9,549 nucleotides of DNA, taken from assembly GCF_019127135.1 (NCBI RefSeq), contig NZ_JAHOEA010000083.1, forward strand, positions 1 through 9,549. Direction: 5' to 3'. Source of the stretch: Segatella copri. GTDB lineage: Bacteria > Bacteroidota > Bacteroidia > Bacteroidales > Bacteroidaceae. The position numbers and the translations under genes are program-made. This document shows, in pieces, positions 1-6,211 of the stretch (its first letter is position 1; each line of letters begins with the position of its first letter). The notes under the pieces are model-generated. The model ran no database searches, was not told the origin of the DNA, and saw nothing but the letters and a program-made list of their open reading frames with translations.

Positions 1-2
1 TT

Positions 3-191
3 TTATTGCTTATTATCCGCACCCAAAAAGTTGCATTTATAAGTTGAACTCAAGAAATCAATTTCCTCTGTTGGAGCAAAAGAATCATCTAAATCTGATG
101 AAGCTCCAGAAAGACCATCATCCAAATTAATATCCGAAGTGTCAATATCGTTGAATGAATCTAAATTGTCAAATATAAAATCTTCTATCAT
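3..191 (-). CDS. small acidic hypothetical protein downstream of upxY-like gene
   Basis: This is a complete 62-residue reading frame with an ATG at 191 and a TAA at the window edge. The protein is very rich in Asp (about 13 Asp and 4 Glu), mostly in the first 45 residues (for example NDIDTSDINLDD), and ends in a more ordinary tail. I see no signal peptide, membrane segment or known motif. It starts 32 bp after the upxY-like stop, so it is probably co-transcribed with it. In Bacteroides capsule loci this second position usually holds UpxZ, a larger inhibitor of other UpxY proteins; this product is much shorter and I do not recognise it as UpxZ. It could be a small regulator, or a chance frame in an AT-rich spacer. 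Confidence 0.45.
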   Translation of the reverse strand: MIEDFIFDNLDSFNDIDTSDINLDDGLSGASSDLDDSFAPTEEIDFLSSTYKCNFLGADNKQ

Positions 192-223
192 TGTAAAATT
201 ACATATTATGTTAATGAAACATT

Positions 224-967
224 TTACTTCTGCTTATCTTTTACCACCTCACAATAAGCACTCGGTACATATGCCGTCAAGACGGTCAGCAAGTTATCTA
301 CAACAATACCCACTCGTTGTTGACCTTTATGACGTGCCACTATTCCCATAAAACCTTCAAACTCACCTTTGATTACTCTTACCAACTGACCTTTCTCGAA
401 CTTCTGGATTTCTCCAGAGACAATGATAACATCATCTTCTTCTGAAGCACACGCAATTTTGAGACTATCCATCTGATAGTCGGGAACTATCAATGGAGTT
501 TTCTCTATTCTGCTGCCAATATGGGTATGGTGATAATAGAAACGAAGGAATGGGAGGTTTACGTTGTCGTAAACAAAAACTTTAAGTTGCTCTTCTGTTC
601 CGTAGGCGAAGAAAATGTTTGGTAAACGTGACTCGTTAACAACTTTGCGCTTACCATTTATAAGTTTAACCGTATCGATGGTAGGATAGAAAGCCGTAAT
701 GCCTTTGGATGTCATATAGTCATATGCCTTTTTCTCTCTGCCATAAGTGGTACGTAAGGCATACCAATGAGGAACATCTTTCTCTTTTTGCGCTTTAGGC
801 TTTACTGCTATATGTGCATTTCTGGTGGACACCCCTGTTTGTGAACTCTCCGCAGATACAGTGCTTTGAGCTTTGGGGAGGGTGTTGGAGGTAAGTCCAA
901 CACAGGGAGGAGTTTCACCACCTCCTACGGTGTGTACATCTTGCAATGCACGTTCATCGACTTTCAT
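224..967 (-). CDS. upxY: UpxY-like transcription antiterminator (NusG/RfaH family)
   Basis: The 247-residue product has a NusG N-terminal domain at about 67-175 (HWYALRTTYGREKKAYDYM, then AFYPT and RLPNIFFAYG) and a KOW domain at about 190-240 (KGQLVRVIKGEFEGFMGIV). Bacteroides UpxY proteins are specialised NusG paralogues that bind elongating RNA polymerase and prevent early termination in the leader of their own capsular polysaccharide operon. The promoter, the long leader and the hairpin at 1015-1106 upstream fit that role. The start at 967 is the only ATG before the NGN domain, but no Shine-Dalgarno precedes it. Residues about 9-62 are an unusual low-complexity extension containing an 8-bp hairpin sequence. 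A GTG at residue 46 is an alternative start. The family call is firm; the locus controlled is outside the window. Confidence 0.9.
   Translation of the reverse strand: MKVDERALQDVHTVGGGETPPCVGLTSNTLPKAQSTVSAESSQTGVSTRNAHIAVKPKAQKEKDVPHWYALRTTYGREKKAYDYMTSKGITAFYPTIDTVKLINGKRKVVNESRLPNIFFAYGTEEQLKVFVYDNVNLPFLRFYYHHTHIGSRIEKTPLIVPDYQMDSLKIACASEEDDVIIVSGEIQKFEKGQLVRVIKGEFEGFMGIVARHKGQQRVGIVVDNLLTVLTAYVPSAYCEVVKDKQK
882..903 (-). repeat. palindrome inside the 5' end of the upxY-like gene
   Basis: GTGTTGGA at 882-889 and TCCAACAC at 896-903 form a perfect 8-bp stem with a 6-nt loop. It lies within the codons for residues about 22-29. It is flanked by G/C-rich text (GGGGAGG on one side, AGGGAGG on the other), unlike the AT-richer remainder of the gene. 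It may be a dispersed palindromic element that has entered the coding sequence, or an RNA hairpin near the start of the message. Confidence 0.45.
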
Positions 968-1014
968 ATCGGTGTTAACTTATTCTAAGCAGAACCCAGT
1001 TAATAAATTGACAC

Positions 1015-1106
1015 AAAAAAGCGTGGAATCGTCCTGTTGCCCATCCCACACATCGAGGCTCTTGCATTGCCTATTTTGGTTGAACAGACAACGTTAGAGC
1101 CCACGC
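1015..1106 (-). terminator. terminator-like hairpin (attenuator) in the upxY leader
   Basis: On the minus strand GCGTGG (1106-1101) pairs with CCACGC (1026-1021), followed directly by six T (1020-1015). The stem continues irregularly inward: CGT with ACG, then CTGTT with AACAG. An inner hairpin AGGC/GCCT lies at 1056-1072. GGCTC (1061-1057) on the plus strand can alternatively pair with GAGCC at 1097-1101, which would compete with the outer stem. The U-run ends 47 bp before the upxY start. In UpxY-controlled loci the protein relieves premature termination in the 5' leader, so this is the likely termination point. Whether it terminates in vivo is inference. Confidence 0.6.
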
Positions 1107-1294
1107 CGATATGAAAATCATTACCGCAAAGAGACCTATATAATACATTTGACTGTGCCCAAAAGGGTACAATCTATGCTTACAAGGTCTCCACGGGATT
1201 TTGATATAATCACACCCGGGACATCTATCGTTGCTAAGTTCAAGACCAAAATATCGATATGGTTGCAAGATTTCGATGTGTCTTAAACAGAGCG

Positions 1295-1456
1295 TCAGAT
1301 AAACGCCTTATATGTCTGGACTGCTTTTCCCACCCAACACCCGCTTTTGTATAGATATGTCAGATAAGTGACTTCACTACACTCAGCACGGCGTAGGCTG
1401 CCGACTCGATTATCTTGTAAGAACACGTCTAACTGTGACAAAAAACGGTCGAGCAT
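1295..1456 (-). CDS. possible 53-residue leader ORF in the upxY 5' region
   Basis: An uninterrupted ATG-to-TGA frame encodes 53 residues starting MLDRFLSQLDVFLQDNRV and ending QTYKAFI. It begins only about 8-10 nt after the transcription start expected from the TACTTTTG box at 1471-1478, so it would be almost leaderless. Composition is protein-like, but I recognise no family and see no ribosome binding site. It could be an upstream ORF whose translation affects the hairpin at 1015-1106, a gene remnant, or chance. Confidence 0.25.
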   Translation of the reverse strand: MLDRFLSQLDVFLQDNRVGSLRRAECSEVTYLTYLYKSGCWVGKAVQTYKAFI

Positions 1457-1470
1457 ATACAGTCCGAGTG

Positions 1471-1503
1471 CAAAAGTACGGAAATTAATCGAGAAAGCAG
1501 CAA
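1471..1503 (-). promoter_or_regulatory. predicted Bacteroidetes-type promoter for the upxY operon
   Basis: TACTTTTG (1478-1471) matches the Bacteroides -7 consensus TAnnTTTG. A TTG lies at 1503-1501, 22 nt upstream, slightly more than the usual 19-21. Transcription would begin near 1464, giving a leader of about 500 nt before the upxY start. One arm of an inverted repeat (1482-1494) sits between the two elements. Confidence 0.55.
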
Positions 1504-1581
1504 TAATGATTGAGAAAATCTATTATTTGACGTGAATTTAAGACTATTTAAGTCAATACGCTTGAATATCTCGATTATTTT
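1482..1581. repeat. inverted repeat around the upxY promoter upstream region
   Basis: TAATCGAGA at 1486-1494 and its reverse complement TCTCGATTA at 1569-1577 are perfect 9-bp arms. Extending outward gives 12 of 13 matching positions (1482-1494 against 1569-1581). A nested dyad, TTGAC (1527-1531) and GTCAA (1552-1556), lies between them. The arms flank 74 bp immediately behind the upxY promoter. Possible roles are a regulator site or a small invertible segment; neither is shown. Confidence 0.45.
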
Positions 1582-1651
1582 GTGTAAGAAAGCGCACCGT
1601 AATAGATGACAAACATTCTAAAATATGCAAACTGCGCTACAAATAGAAAGC

Positions 1652-1700
1652 AAAAAGCGCACAGAGTGATACAACCATTTGGTATTTCTTCTCTGTACGC
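1652..1700 (-). terminator. intrinsic terminator of the recombinase/RhuM-like operon
   Basis: On the minus strand GCGTACAGAG (1700-1691) pairs over 10 positions, one of them a U-G wobble, with CTCTGTGCGC (1666-1657). Five T follow (1656-1652). The loop has its own ATACC/GGT-GTAT pairing. It starts 25 bp after the stop of the 1725-2120 gene, so it closes the int operon and separates it from the upxY promoter. Confidence 0.8.
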
Positions 1701-1724
1701 TATTATATAATTAAGGTGTAATGC

Positions 1725-2120
1725 TTAACTGATACCTCTCGGCATCGTTCCGTTCATCACGATAATCGTCGTTCGCCCCTGCTTTCCTGGAGTAGCTTGA
1801 CATTCTTTGCGATTTCCTATCTTTTCAACAAGCCATCTTCTAAAAAGCAATGCTTGGTAGGTATCCACTTGCAATGCTATGGCGATAATTACGTCCAAAC
1901 TATAGACATCGGCAGAATATCCATTGTCAAGTTTGATGTATTGCGAATGCTCAAAATCCTTTAGGACACCTTGCTTCCAAATTCGCTTGATTGTATTGTC
2001 CACTGTTGTCCCTGTTACATTCAACAGTTCGGCAATCTCCCAAACAGTCATCCACACCTCACCATGATGAGGATCGCAGATAACCATGCTTTCCTGTATA
2101 GTTATCACTTGTCGTTTCAT
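1725..2120 (-). CDS. small RhuM-like helix-turn-helix protein next to the recombinase
   Basis: This 131-residue protein has a predicted winged-helix or helix-turn-helix segment near residues 23-55 (VWMTVWEIAELLNVTGTTV, then IKRIWKQGVL). The next part (YSADVYSLDVIIAIALQV and LLFRRWLVEKI) resembles the N-terminal DNA-binding part of RhuM-family proteins (pattern W-T-x-x-x-A-x-L followed by Y-x-L-D-x-I-I-A). It is shorter than full RhuM. It begins one base after the recombinase stop (TAG-T-ATG), so translation is probably coupled. I infer a DNA-binding accessory or regulatory role, for example as a recombination directionality factor or regulator of the neighbouring promoter. The last 25 residues look unstructured. 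Confidence 0.7.
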   Translation of the reverse strand: MKRQVITIQESMVICDPHHGEVWMTVWEIAELLNVTGTTVDNTIKRIWKQGVLKDFEHSQYIKLDNGYSADVYSLDVIIAIALQVDTYQALLFRRWLVEKIGNRKECQATPGKQGRTTIIVMNGTMPRGIS

Positions 2121-2121
2121 A

Positions 2122-3387
2122 CTATGCCTTTTTTGTGTTCGTATTATCGCTGCAAATATTCACGAATGTGAATTCCTCAATGTGATTGAGTTGTTGGGAC
2201 AACTTTTCTACATCCTTGCTCAACTTTTCCTTGGTAATCTTGGCGTACACTTGCGTGGTCTTGATGTCTTTGTGACCAAGCATGGAACTTACTGTTTCTA
2301 TTGGTACACCATTGGAGAGGCAAACCGAGGTTGCGAACGAGTGCCTTGAGACATGCCAGGAAAGTGGCTTGGTGATACCGCATTTCTTTCCCAATCTTTT
2401 GAGCGAACGCAGACAACTTCTATAAGGTGGTACAGGAAAGACTCTGCCATCCTTGCACAATCCACGATATTTCTCCATTATCTGCTTGGGATAGTCAAGC
2501 AACTTGATGTCGGCTTCCGTTCCTGTCTTCTGTCGGTGGATAACAATCCACTCGCCATCGTCAAAAAATGTCTTGATGTTCTCTTCCTTCAAGTTGTACA
2601 GATCAATGAAAGCGAGACCTGTAAAACAACAGAACAGGAACAAGTCACGCACCATGCTCATCTTCTTTCTTGTGATAGGTGTCTCCATCAACAGATGAAT
2701 CTCTTCTTTGCTCAGAAATTCTCTTGTGGTCTCTTCTTCCTTGTACTCATATCGTCTGAATGGGTCTTTTACAAGCCATTCATTATCTATGGCACGGAAT
2801 ACCATTGCACGGAGATTGCGGACAAACACCATCGCAGAGTTTATCTTCAAGTGCTTGTCGGTTCTGAGAAAAGTCTCGTAGTCTGTGATAAAAGGCAGCG
2901 ATAACTCTTTCAGAGCAATATCCTTCACATGGTAATGCGCCTGCAAGAACTCGCCCACGTAGGCACACCCAATTCTATACTTCGTGTATGTACTCAAAGA
3001 TTTCATGCCAGCCTTATATTGCTTTTCCATTTCATCACGGCTTTGAGAATAGACTTTCATCAGTGTATGGCAACGATACTCCAAGCCAAGAAAGGCGTTC
3101 TTCACCTTGTCGGCAGTGACGAAGTTGTCCCTGTCCATAATCTCCTGATAATGCTTACTGATACTCACACGCATCTTGTCCAATTTGCGGTTAACTTCCA
3201 AAGCCTGCATACTCTTACCTATCATGCGTCCGCCCTTGGTGTCCCACAAATCTGGATTGGCCGTCACCTTACAACTGAACTGTGCCTGTGTTCCGTCCAC
3301 TGTGATACGTCCCATGACTGGGACTGTACCGTCTTTCTTAACTACCTGTCTTTTGAGGTAGAAGATAATTGAAAATGTACTCTTCAT
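2122..3387 (-). CDS. tyrosine-type site-specific recombinase (integrase)
   Basis: The 421-residue protein has the three-part layout of Bacteroidetes integrases: an arm-binding domain (about 1-95, FYLKRQVVKKDGTVPVMGRI), a SAM-like core-binding domain (about 105-210) and a catalytic domain (about 220-395). Catalytic residues visible are Lys287 (QKTGT), His345-x-x-Arg348-His349 (SWHVSRHS), His372 (LGHKD) and nucleophile Tyr381 (TTQVYAKI). The box I arginine is missing: the motif is TGLAFIDL with Ala259, as known for the IntDOT-like group. I chose the ATG at 3387 because MKSTFSIIFYLKR matches the usual start; an upstream in-frame TTG at 3411 lies inside a -7-like box. Likely jobs are mobility of this block or local DNA inversion. 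Confidence 0.93.
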   Translation of the reverse strand: MKSTFSIIFYLKRQVVKKDGTVPVMGRITVDGTQAQFSCKVTANPDLWDTKGGRMIGKSMQALEVNRKLDKMRVSISKHYQEIMDRDNFVTADKVKNAFLGLEYRCHTLMKVYSQSRDEMEKQYKAGMKSLSTYTKYRIGCAYVGEFLQAHYHVKDIALKELSLPFITDYETFLRTDKHLKINSAMVFVRNLRAMVFRAIDNEWLVKDPFRRYEYKEEETTREFLSKEEIHLLMETPITRKKMSMVRDLFLFCCFTGLAFIDLYNLKEENIKTFFDDGEWIVIHRQKTGTEADIKLLDYPKQIMEKYRGLCKDGRVFPVPPYRSCLRSLKRLGKKCGITKPLSWHVSRHSFATSVCLSNGVPIETVSSMLGHKDIKTTQVYAKITKEKLSKDVEKLSQQLNHIEEFTFVNICSDNTNTKKA

Positions 3388-3408
3388 AACGTCATTCTTT
3401 TTTGCGTT

Positions 3409-3416
3409 CAAAATTA
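3409..3416 (-). promoter_or_regulatory. possible -7 box of the recombinase promoter
   Basis: The minus strand reads TAATTTTG (3416-3409), a full match to TAnnTTTG, 22 nt upstream of the chosen ATG. No convincing TTTG -33 element is visible 19-21 nt further upstream, so this is tentative. Confidence 0.35.
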
Positions 3417-3475
3417 ATACATGAAGAGTCTTTTCTTGCTACGCATTTCACGGCAGAACACGGCAAATTTGGTTC

Positions 3476-3681
3476 GTAACCAAAAAACTTACGTTACTCA
3501 TCAGTAACTCACTATAAATCAGAGTATTCAAATTCAATTCGTAACCTTCCTCATTCTTCCGAACCTCAACATTCACCATTTTGGGTATAGGTTACGGATA
3601 GGTAACGTTCCTCTGTCTTATCTTGTCGTATTCCCGTCTTCGTCTGTCCTCGTCACTTTTAACCAAAATGAGGAAAGTAAC
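3476..3681. repeat. cluster of GTAAC/GTTAC motifs between recombinase and truncated gene
   Basis: Seven copies of GTAAC or its complement lie at 3476-3480, 3493-3497, 3504-3508, 3541-3545, 3591-3595, 3602-3606 and 3677-3681, with a GTAAA near-copy at 3691-3695. Two pairs form dyads of identical geometry, GTTAC-N6-GTAAC, at 3493-3508 and 3591-3606. TTCGTAACC occurs exactly twice (3473-3481 and 3538-3546). Clustered short repeats beside an integrase gene resemble arm-type integrase sites or operators. No gene is supported in the 3412-3729 stretch. Confidence 0.6.
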
Positions 3682-3706
3682 TGATAACCAGTAAACTTTC
3701 CTCATT
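3667..3706. repeat. long hairpin near the recombinase/envelope-cluster junction
   Basis: AATGAGGAAAGT (3667-3678) and ACTTTCCTCATT (3695-3706) are perfect 12-bp arms with a 16-nt spacer that itself contains ACTG/CAGT. The 13-mer TTCCTCATTCTTC at the right arm also occurs at 3547-3559. There is no T-run, so it is more likely a protein-binding or recombination site than a simple terminator. It ends about 25 bp before the remaining part of the truncated gene. Confidence 0.5.
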
Positions 3707-3729
3707 CTTCTCTCAAACACTTTTTATAT

Positions 3730-4305
3730 GTACTTTCATTAAGTGAAAGTGACAAGGATTGGCTGGCAGACAAATCTTTGGAGTTGGAAACAAACGCCTT
3801 CTTCGAAGATGATGGAATGAAAAACATGGAGGCTATTGCCAAATATGTTTCAGAAAAGAATCTCTCATGGGAGAAATTCCCTCTTTTTGCTTGGGCTCGC
3901 AGTCTTGGAGAGGGGTGGTATATCCCTTCTCGTGGTGAACTGAATACAATCTGGAAGAATCTCAATGGTGGTAACCTTGATTTAAACAAAAAGGGGTGCA
4001 AACTATGGAAGGCTTATAATAAGATAGTTGAAAGAAATGGTGGAGATAGTTTCTTCTGTTCAAATGCAAGTACTATGGGATTTAAAATGTTGGCTGGAAT
4101 GATTTCTTCTACTGAGGCAGAAGGTGGTAAAGTTTATACTATCAATACCGAGAAGGGGAAGAATCTGGTTAATCACCCAATGGGAGCACCTAATGTTAAG
4201 ATTCTGGAGTATCAGTTGAAAAAGGACGCACATCGCTCAGAAGGTGATGCTCTTGGTATGAAGCGTGTTCTTCATTTCGATGCACGTGCAGTACATAAAT
4301 TCTAA
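3730..4305 (+). pseudogene. 5'-truncated secreted GWYxPS-domain protein
   Basis: About 192 residues remain. They align clearly with the C-terminal three quarters of the next gene: SLGEGWYIPSRGEL here against SLGDGWYVPSINQL there, with DDGMKNMEAIAKY upstream and a similar final ARA-x-x-x-F. By that alignment about 50 N-terminal residues, including the signal peptide, are missing. The frame is open back to 3688 but without an ATG; the first in-frame initiators are a TTG at 3778 and ATGs from about 3817, all inside the conserved domain. The GWY-[IV]-PS pattern recalls DUF1566/Lcl-type or C-type-lectin-like domains of Bacteroidales secreted proteins, a tentative link. Without a signal peptide it is unlikely to work as its paralogue does. 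Truncation beside the recombinase block suggests insertion or rearrangement. Confidence 0.7.
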
Positions 4306-4310
4306 AAATA

Positions 4311-4976
4311 ATGCGCCAAATAATTACAATTCTTATTGCGTGTTTTACTTCCCTCATTTGTTCGGCACAAGTCAAAAATGTGAAGAAGGGCGATGTGCTA
4401 CAAGTAAATGGAGTAAAAGGTATAGTCTTTAATGTAAATGAAGATGGTACCCATGGACAAATGATGAGCGTTAAGGCTTTTAGAGGAAAACAGAATTTGT
4501 ATTGTGTCAAATCTGCATACCTTAAAGGTATTTCAATGCTTGACGAAAATGATGGAAAGGCAAATACCGATGAACTTTTTGCCTATGCATCTGCAAAAGG
4601 AATCTCACTTACCAACTATCCAGTTTATAATTGGTGTAAGTCATTAGGTGACGGATGGTATGTTCCTTCTATTAATCAGCTAAAAGCATTTGTAAATTAT
4701 TGGTTAGGTAATACAGATGTAGAAGTTGATTGGGAGGAAGATGAGAATGTCAACTCTGTAGATGATTCTATGCCGCATACTAAAGTTGTAAATAACATCT
4801 TGCTTGAAGCTGGAGGTATTCCTTTCTTGAATGGTGTCTTTACATCAACATTGGATGCCAGTAAGAAAGTGGATGTGTTTGAATACAACAAAGATGATGG
4901 CAAGTGGAAGTTTTACAAAATCAATCCCATGAAGCTTGATGCCTTTTGTGTAGGTCGGGCCTTTTATGATTTTTAG
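4311..4976 (+). CDS. secreted GWYxPS-domain protein, intact paralogue
   Basis: This 221-residue protein has a signal peptide (MRQIITILIACFTSLICSA, cleavage before Gln20). A short beta-rich start follows (KKGDVLQVNGVKGIVFNV), then the domain shared with the preceding truncated gene, including KSLGDGWYVPSINQL at about 116. The domain resembles DUF1566/Lcl or C-type-lectin-like modules, which often bind ligands or partner proteins; this is inference. It starts 5 bp after the truncated paralogue and ends 2 bp before the next gene, so it is in the same transcript. I expect a periplasmic or surface product. No catalytic motif is visible. Confidence 0.8.
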   Translation: MRQIITILIACFTSLICSAQVKNVKKGDVLQVNGVKGIVFNVNEDGTHGQMMSVKAFRGKQNLYCVKSAYLKGISMLDENDGKANTDELFAYASAKGISLTNYPVYNWCKSLGDGWYVPSINQLKAFVNYWLGNTDVEVDWEEDENVNSVDDSMPHTKVVNNILLEAGGIPFLNGVFTSTLDASKKVDVFEYNKDDGKWKFYKINPMKLDAFCVGRAFYDF

Positions 4977-4978
4977 TT

Positions 4979-6181
4979 ATGAATAAAAGACTAATGTTAT
5001 TATATATATGTCTTTGGGTGGTATCGAATGTTACCGCCCAGGACGTATTCAAATATCACAAGGGTTCAATGTACTCTATCATGCTGAAACATGAGAACCA
5101 GGAATATTGCAAAGAAATGGTTGATGTATTCGAGAAAATACCAATACAGGATAATTTCTATGAATTCAACCTGTCAAAGCGAGTGTTCAAGGCAGGAGTA
5201 CTTGAGGAAAGTGATACTACCAAGGCCAACGATCAGAAGCCTCATATTGATATGCTTCTTCGAGATAATGCGATCGGTCGTCGCCTTGTAGCAAAGTGGT
5301 TTAATCAAGCCAAGGATGGAACATTTAATCCTAATCTGATTTTGGAAAGAGGGTACTACAATGTGAATGCTTCTGATATTCAGACAGCATTATATTCTCA
5401 TAAAACTCAGGAGGGTATCGTTTATGATGCAGGTGAAGAGCTAATAGGTAATACTTATGTTCTTGTGAATGATATCCAATATGGTGACAAACGTCGCGAC
5501 AGGGAAAAACGTATGTCTGGTGCTATTGCATTGTCTGCAATTCCTTTAGTCGGTATGGTTGCTATGCCTGTGGCTGGTGTTCTTGCAAATGATTATTCTG
5601 GTTTTAATGTGACGGTTACTTCTTATCTGTATCGACTTGATTGGACCAAGGAAATCTCTGACGGATTCTATAATGCATATTATACTGCTACTCAAGATGC
5701 CAACAAGAAAGAGGCATTCAAGAAACAGAAGACTCTTTTCACTGTGAGCTATCTCGGTAGCCAGACTGTGCATAGTCAGAATTCCAACTTCAAAGGAGTA
5801 AATGATAGGGAAAGCCAAATTCGATTGGTGTGTACCCGTGCCATAGACAAGGCTATTGCACAATTACAAAAAGAGCATCCGGAGTTCCGTGTAAGAACGC
5901 CTCTTCTGAGCAGTAGTCCTATTACAGCCCATATAGGTATTCGTGAAGATGTTACCGAGGATTCAAGGTTTGAAGTATTGGAAGTAGGTGAAACATCCGA
6001 TGGCAGAACTACTTATAAACGAGTTGCTGTAATTAAGCCGAAAAAAGGTAAGATTTGGGATAATCGATATATGGCTGAGTTCGAAGAACATAAAAATGGA
6101 ATTTTGAAGTCTACTGAATTTGAACTTGTATCTGGCAGTATTTCCCAAACTGCATGTTTGATAAGAGAAATAGATAAGTAA
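4979..6181 (+). CDS. secreted protein of unknown function in the caspase cluster
   Basis: The 400-residue protein begins with a signal peptide (cleavage near VTA20-Q21). Residues about 100-165 contain a block that looks conserved in character (RRLVAKWFNQAKDGTFNPNL, ERGYYN, DAGEELIGNTYVLVNDIQYG). A hydrophobic stretch follows at about 180-205 (AIALSAIPLVGMVAMPVAGV), which may be a membrane-associated hairpin. The rest is mixed alpha/beta with Lys-rich patches, such as NKKEAFKKQK. I recognise no catalytic motif and assign no function; I have an impression of similar proteins in Bacteroidales but could not check. It starts 2 bp after the preceding stop and is 30 bp before the lipoprotein gene. 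It could be a partner or substrate of the peptidase encoded downstream. Confidence 0.85.
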   Translation: MNKRLMLLYICLWVVSNVTAQDVFKYHKGSMYSIMLKHENQEYCKEMVDVFEKIPIQDNFYEFNLSKRVFKAGVLEESDTTKANDQKPHIDMLLRDNAIGRRLVAKWFNQAKDGTFNPNLILERGYYNVNASDIQTALYSHKTQEGIVYDAGEELIGNTYVLVNDIQYGDKRRDREKRMSGAIALSAIPLVGMVAMPVAGVLANDYSGFNVTVTSYLYRLDWTKEISDGFYNAYYTATQDANKKEAFKKQKTLFTVSYLGSQTVHSQNSNFKGVNDRESQIRLVCTRAIDKAIAQLQKEHPEFRVRTPLLSSSPITAHIGIREDVTEDSRFEVLEVGETSDGRTTYKRVAVIKPKKGKIWDNRYMAEFEEHKNGILKSTEFELVSGSISQTACLIREIDK

Positions 6182-6211
6182 TATAGTGTTAAATTAAAAA
6201 TTAAACAAACA

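Noticed and set aside
1015..1106. Known structured RNA such as SRP RNA or 6S RNA
   Set aside because: It lacks the conserved SRP GGAAG loop and is too short for 6S RNA; leader position and U-run fit an attenuator better.
1071..1268. Minus-strand 65-residue frame with CPGC and a hydrophobic segment
   Set aside because: It begins with TTG, has no ATG upstream within its open frame, lacks a ribosome binding site, and runs through the terminator-like hairpin of the upxY leader. The zinc-ribbon-like look is probably chance.
1590..1662. Repeated AAGCGCAC (1590-1597 and 1655-1662) as a recombination or iteron pair
   Set aside because: The second copy is part of the intrinsic terminator stem at 1652-1700, and two short copies are not enough to support a separate element.
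2353..2904. Long plus-strand open frame opposite the recombinase
   Set aside because: Shadow of a clear recombinase coding sequence; no motif or promoter of its own.
3702..4001. Minus-strand frame opposite the truncated gene
   Set aside because: Antisense to sequence that aligns with the downstream paralogue; no family features.
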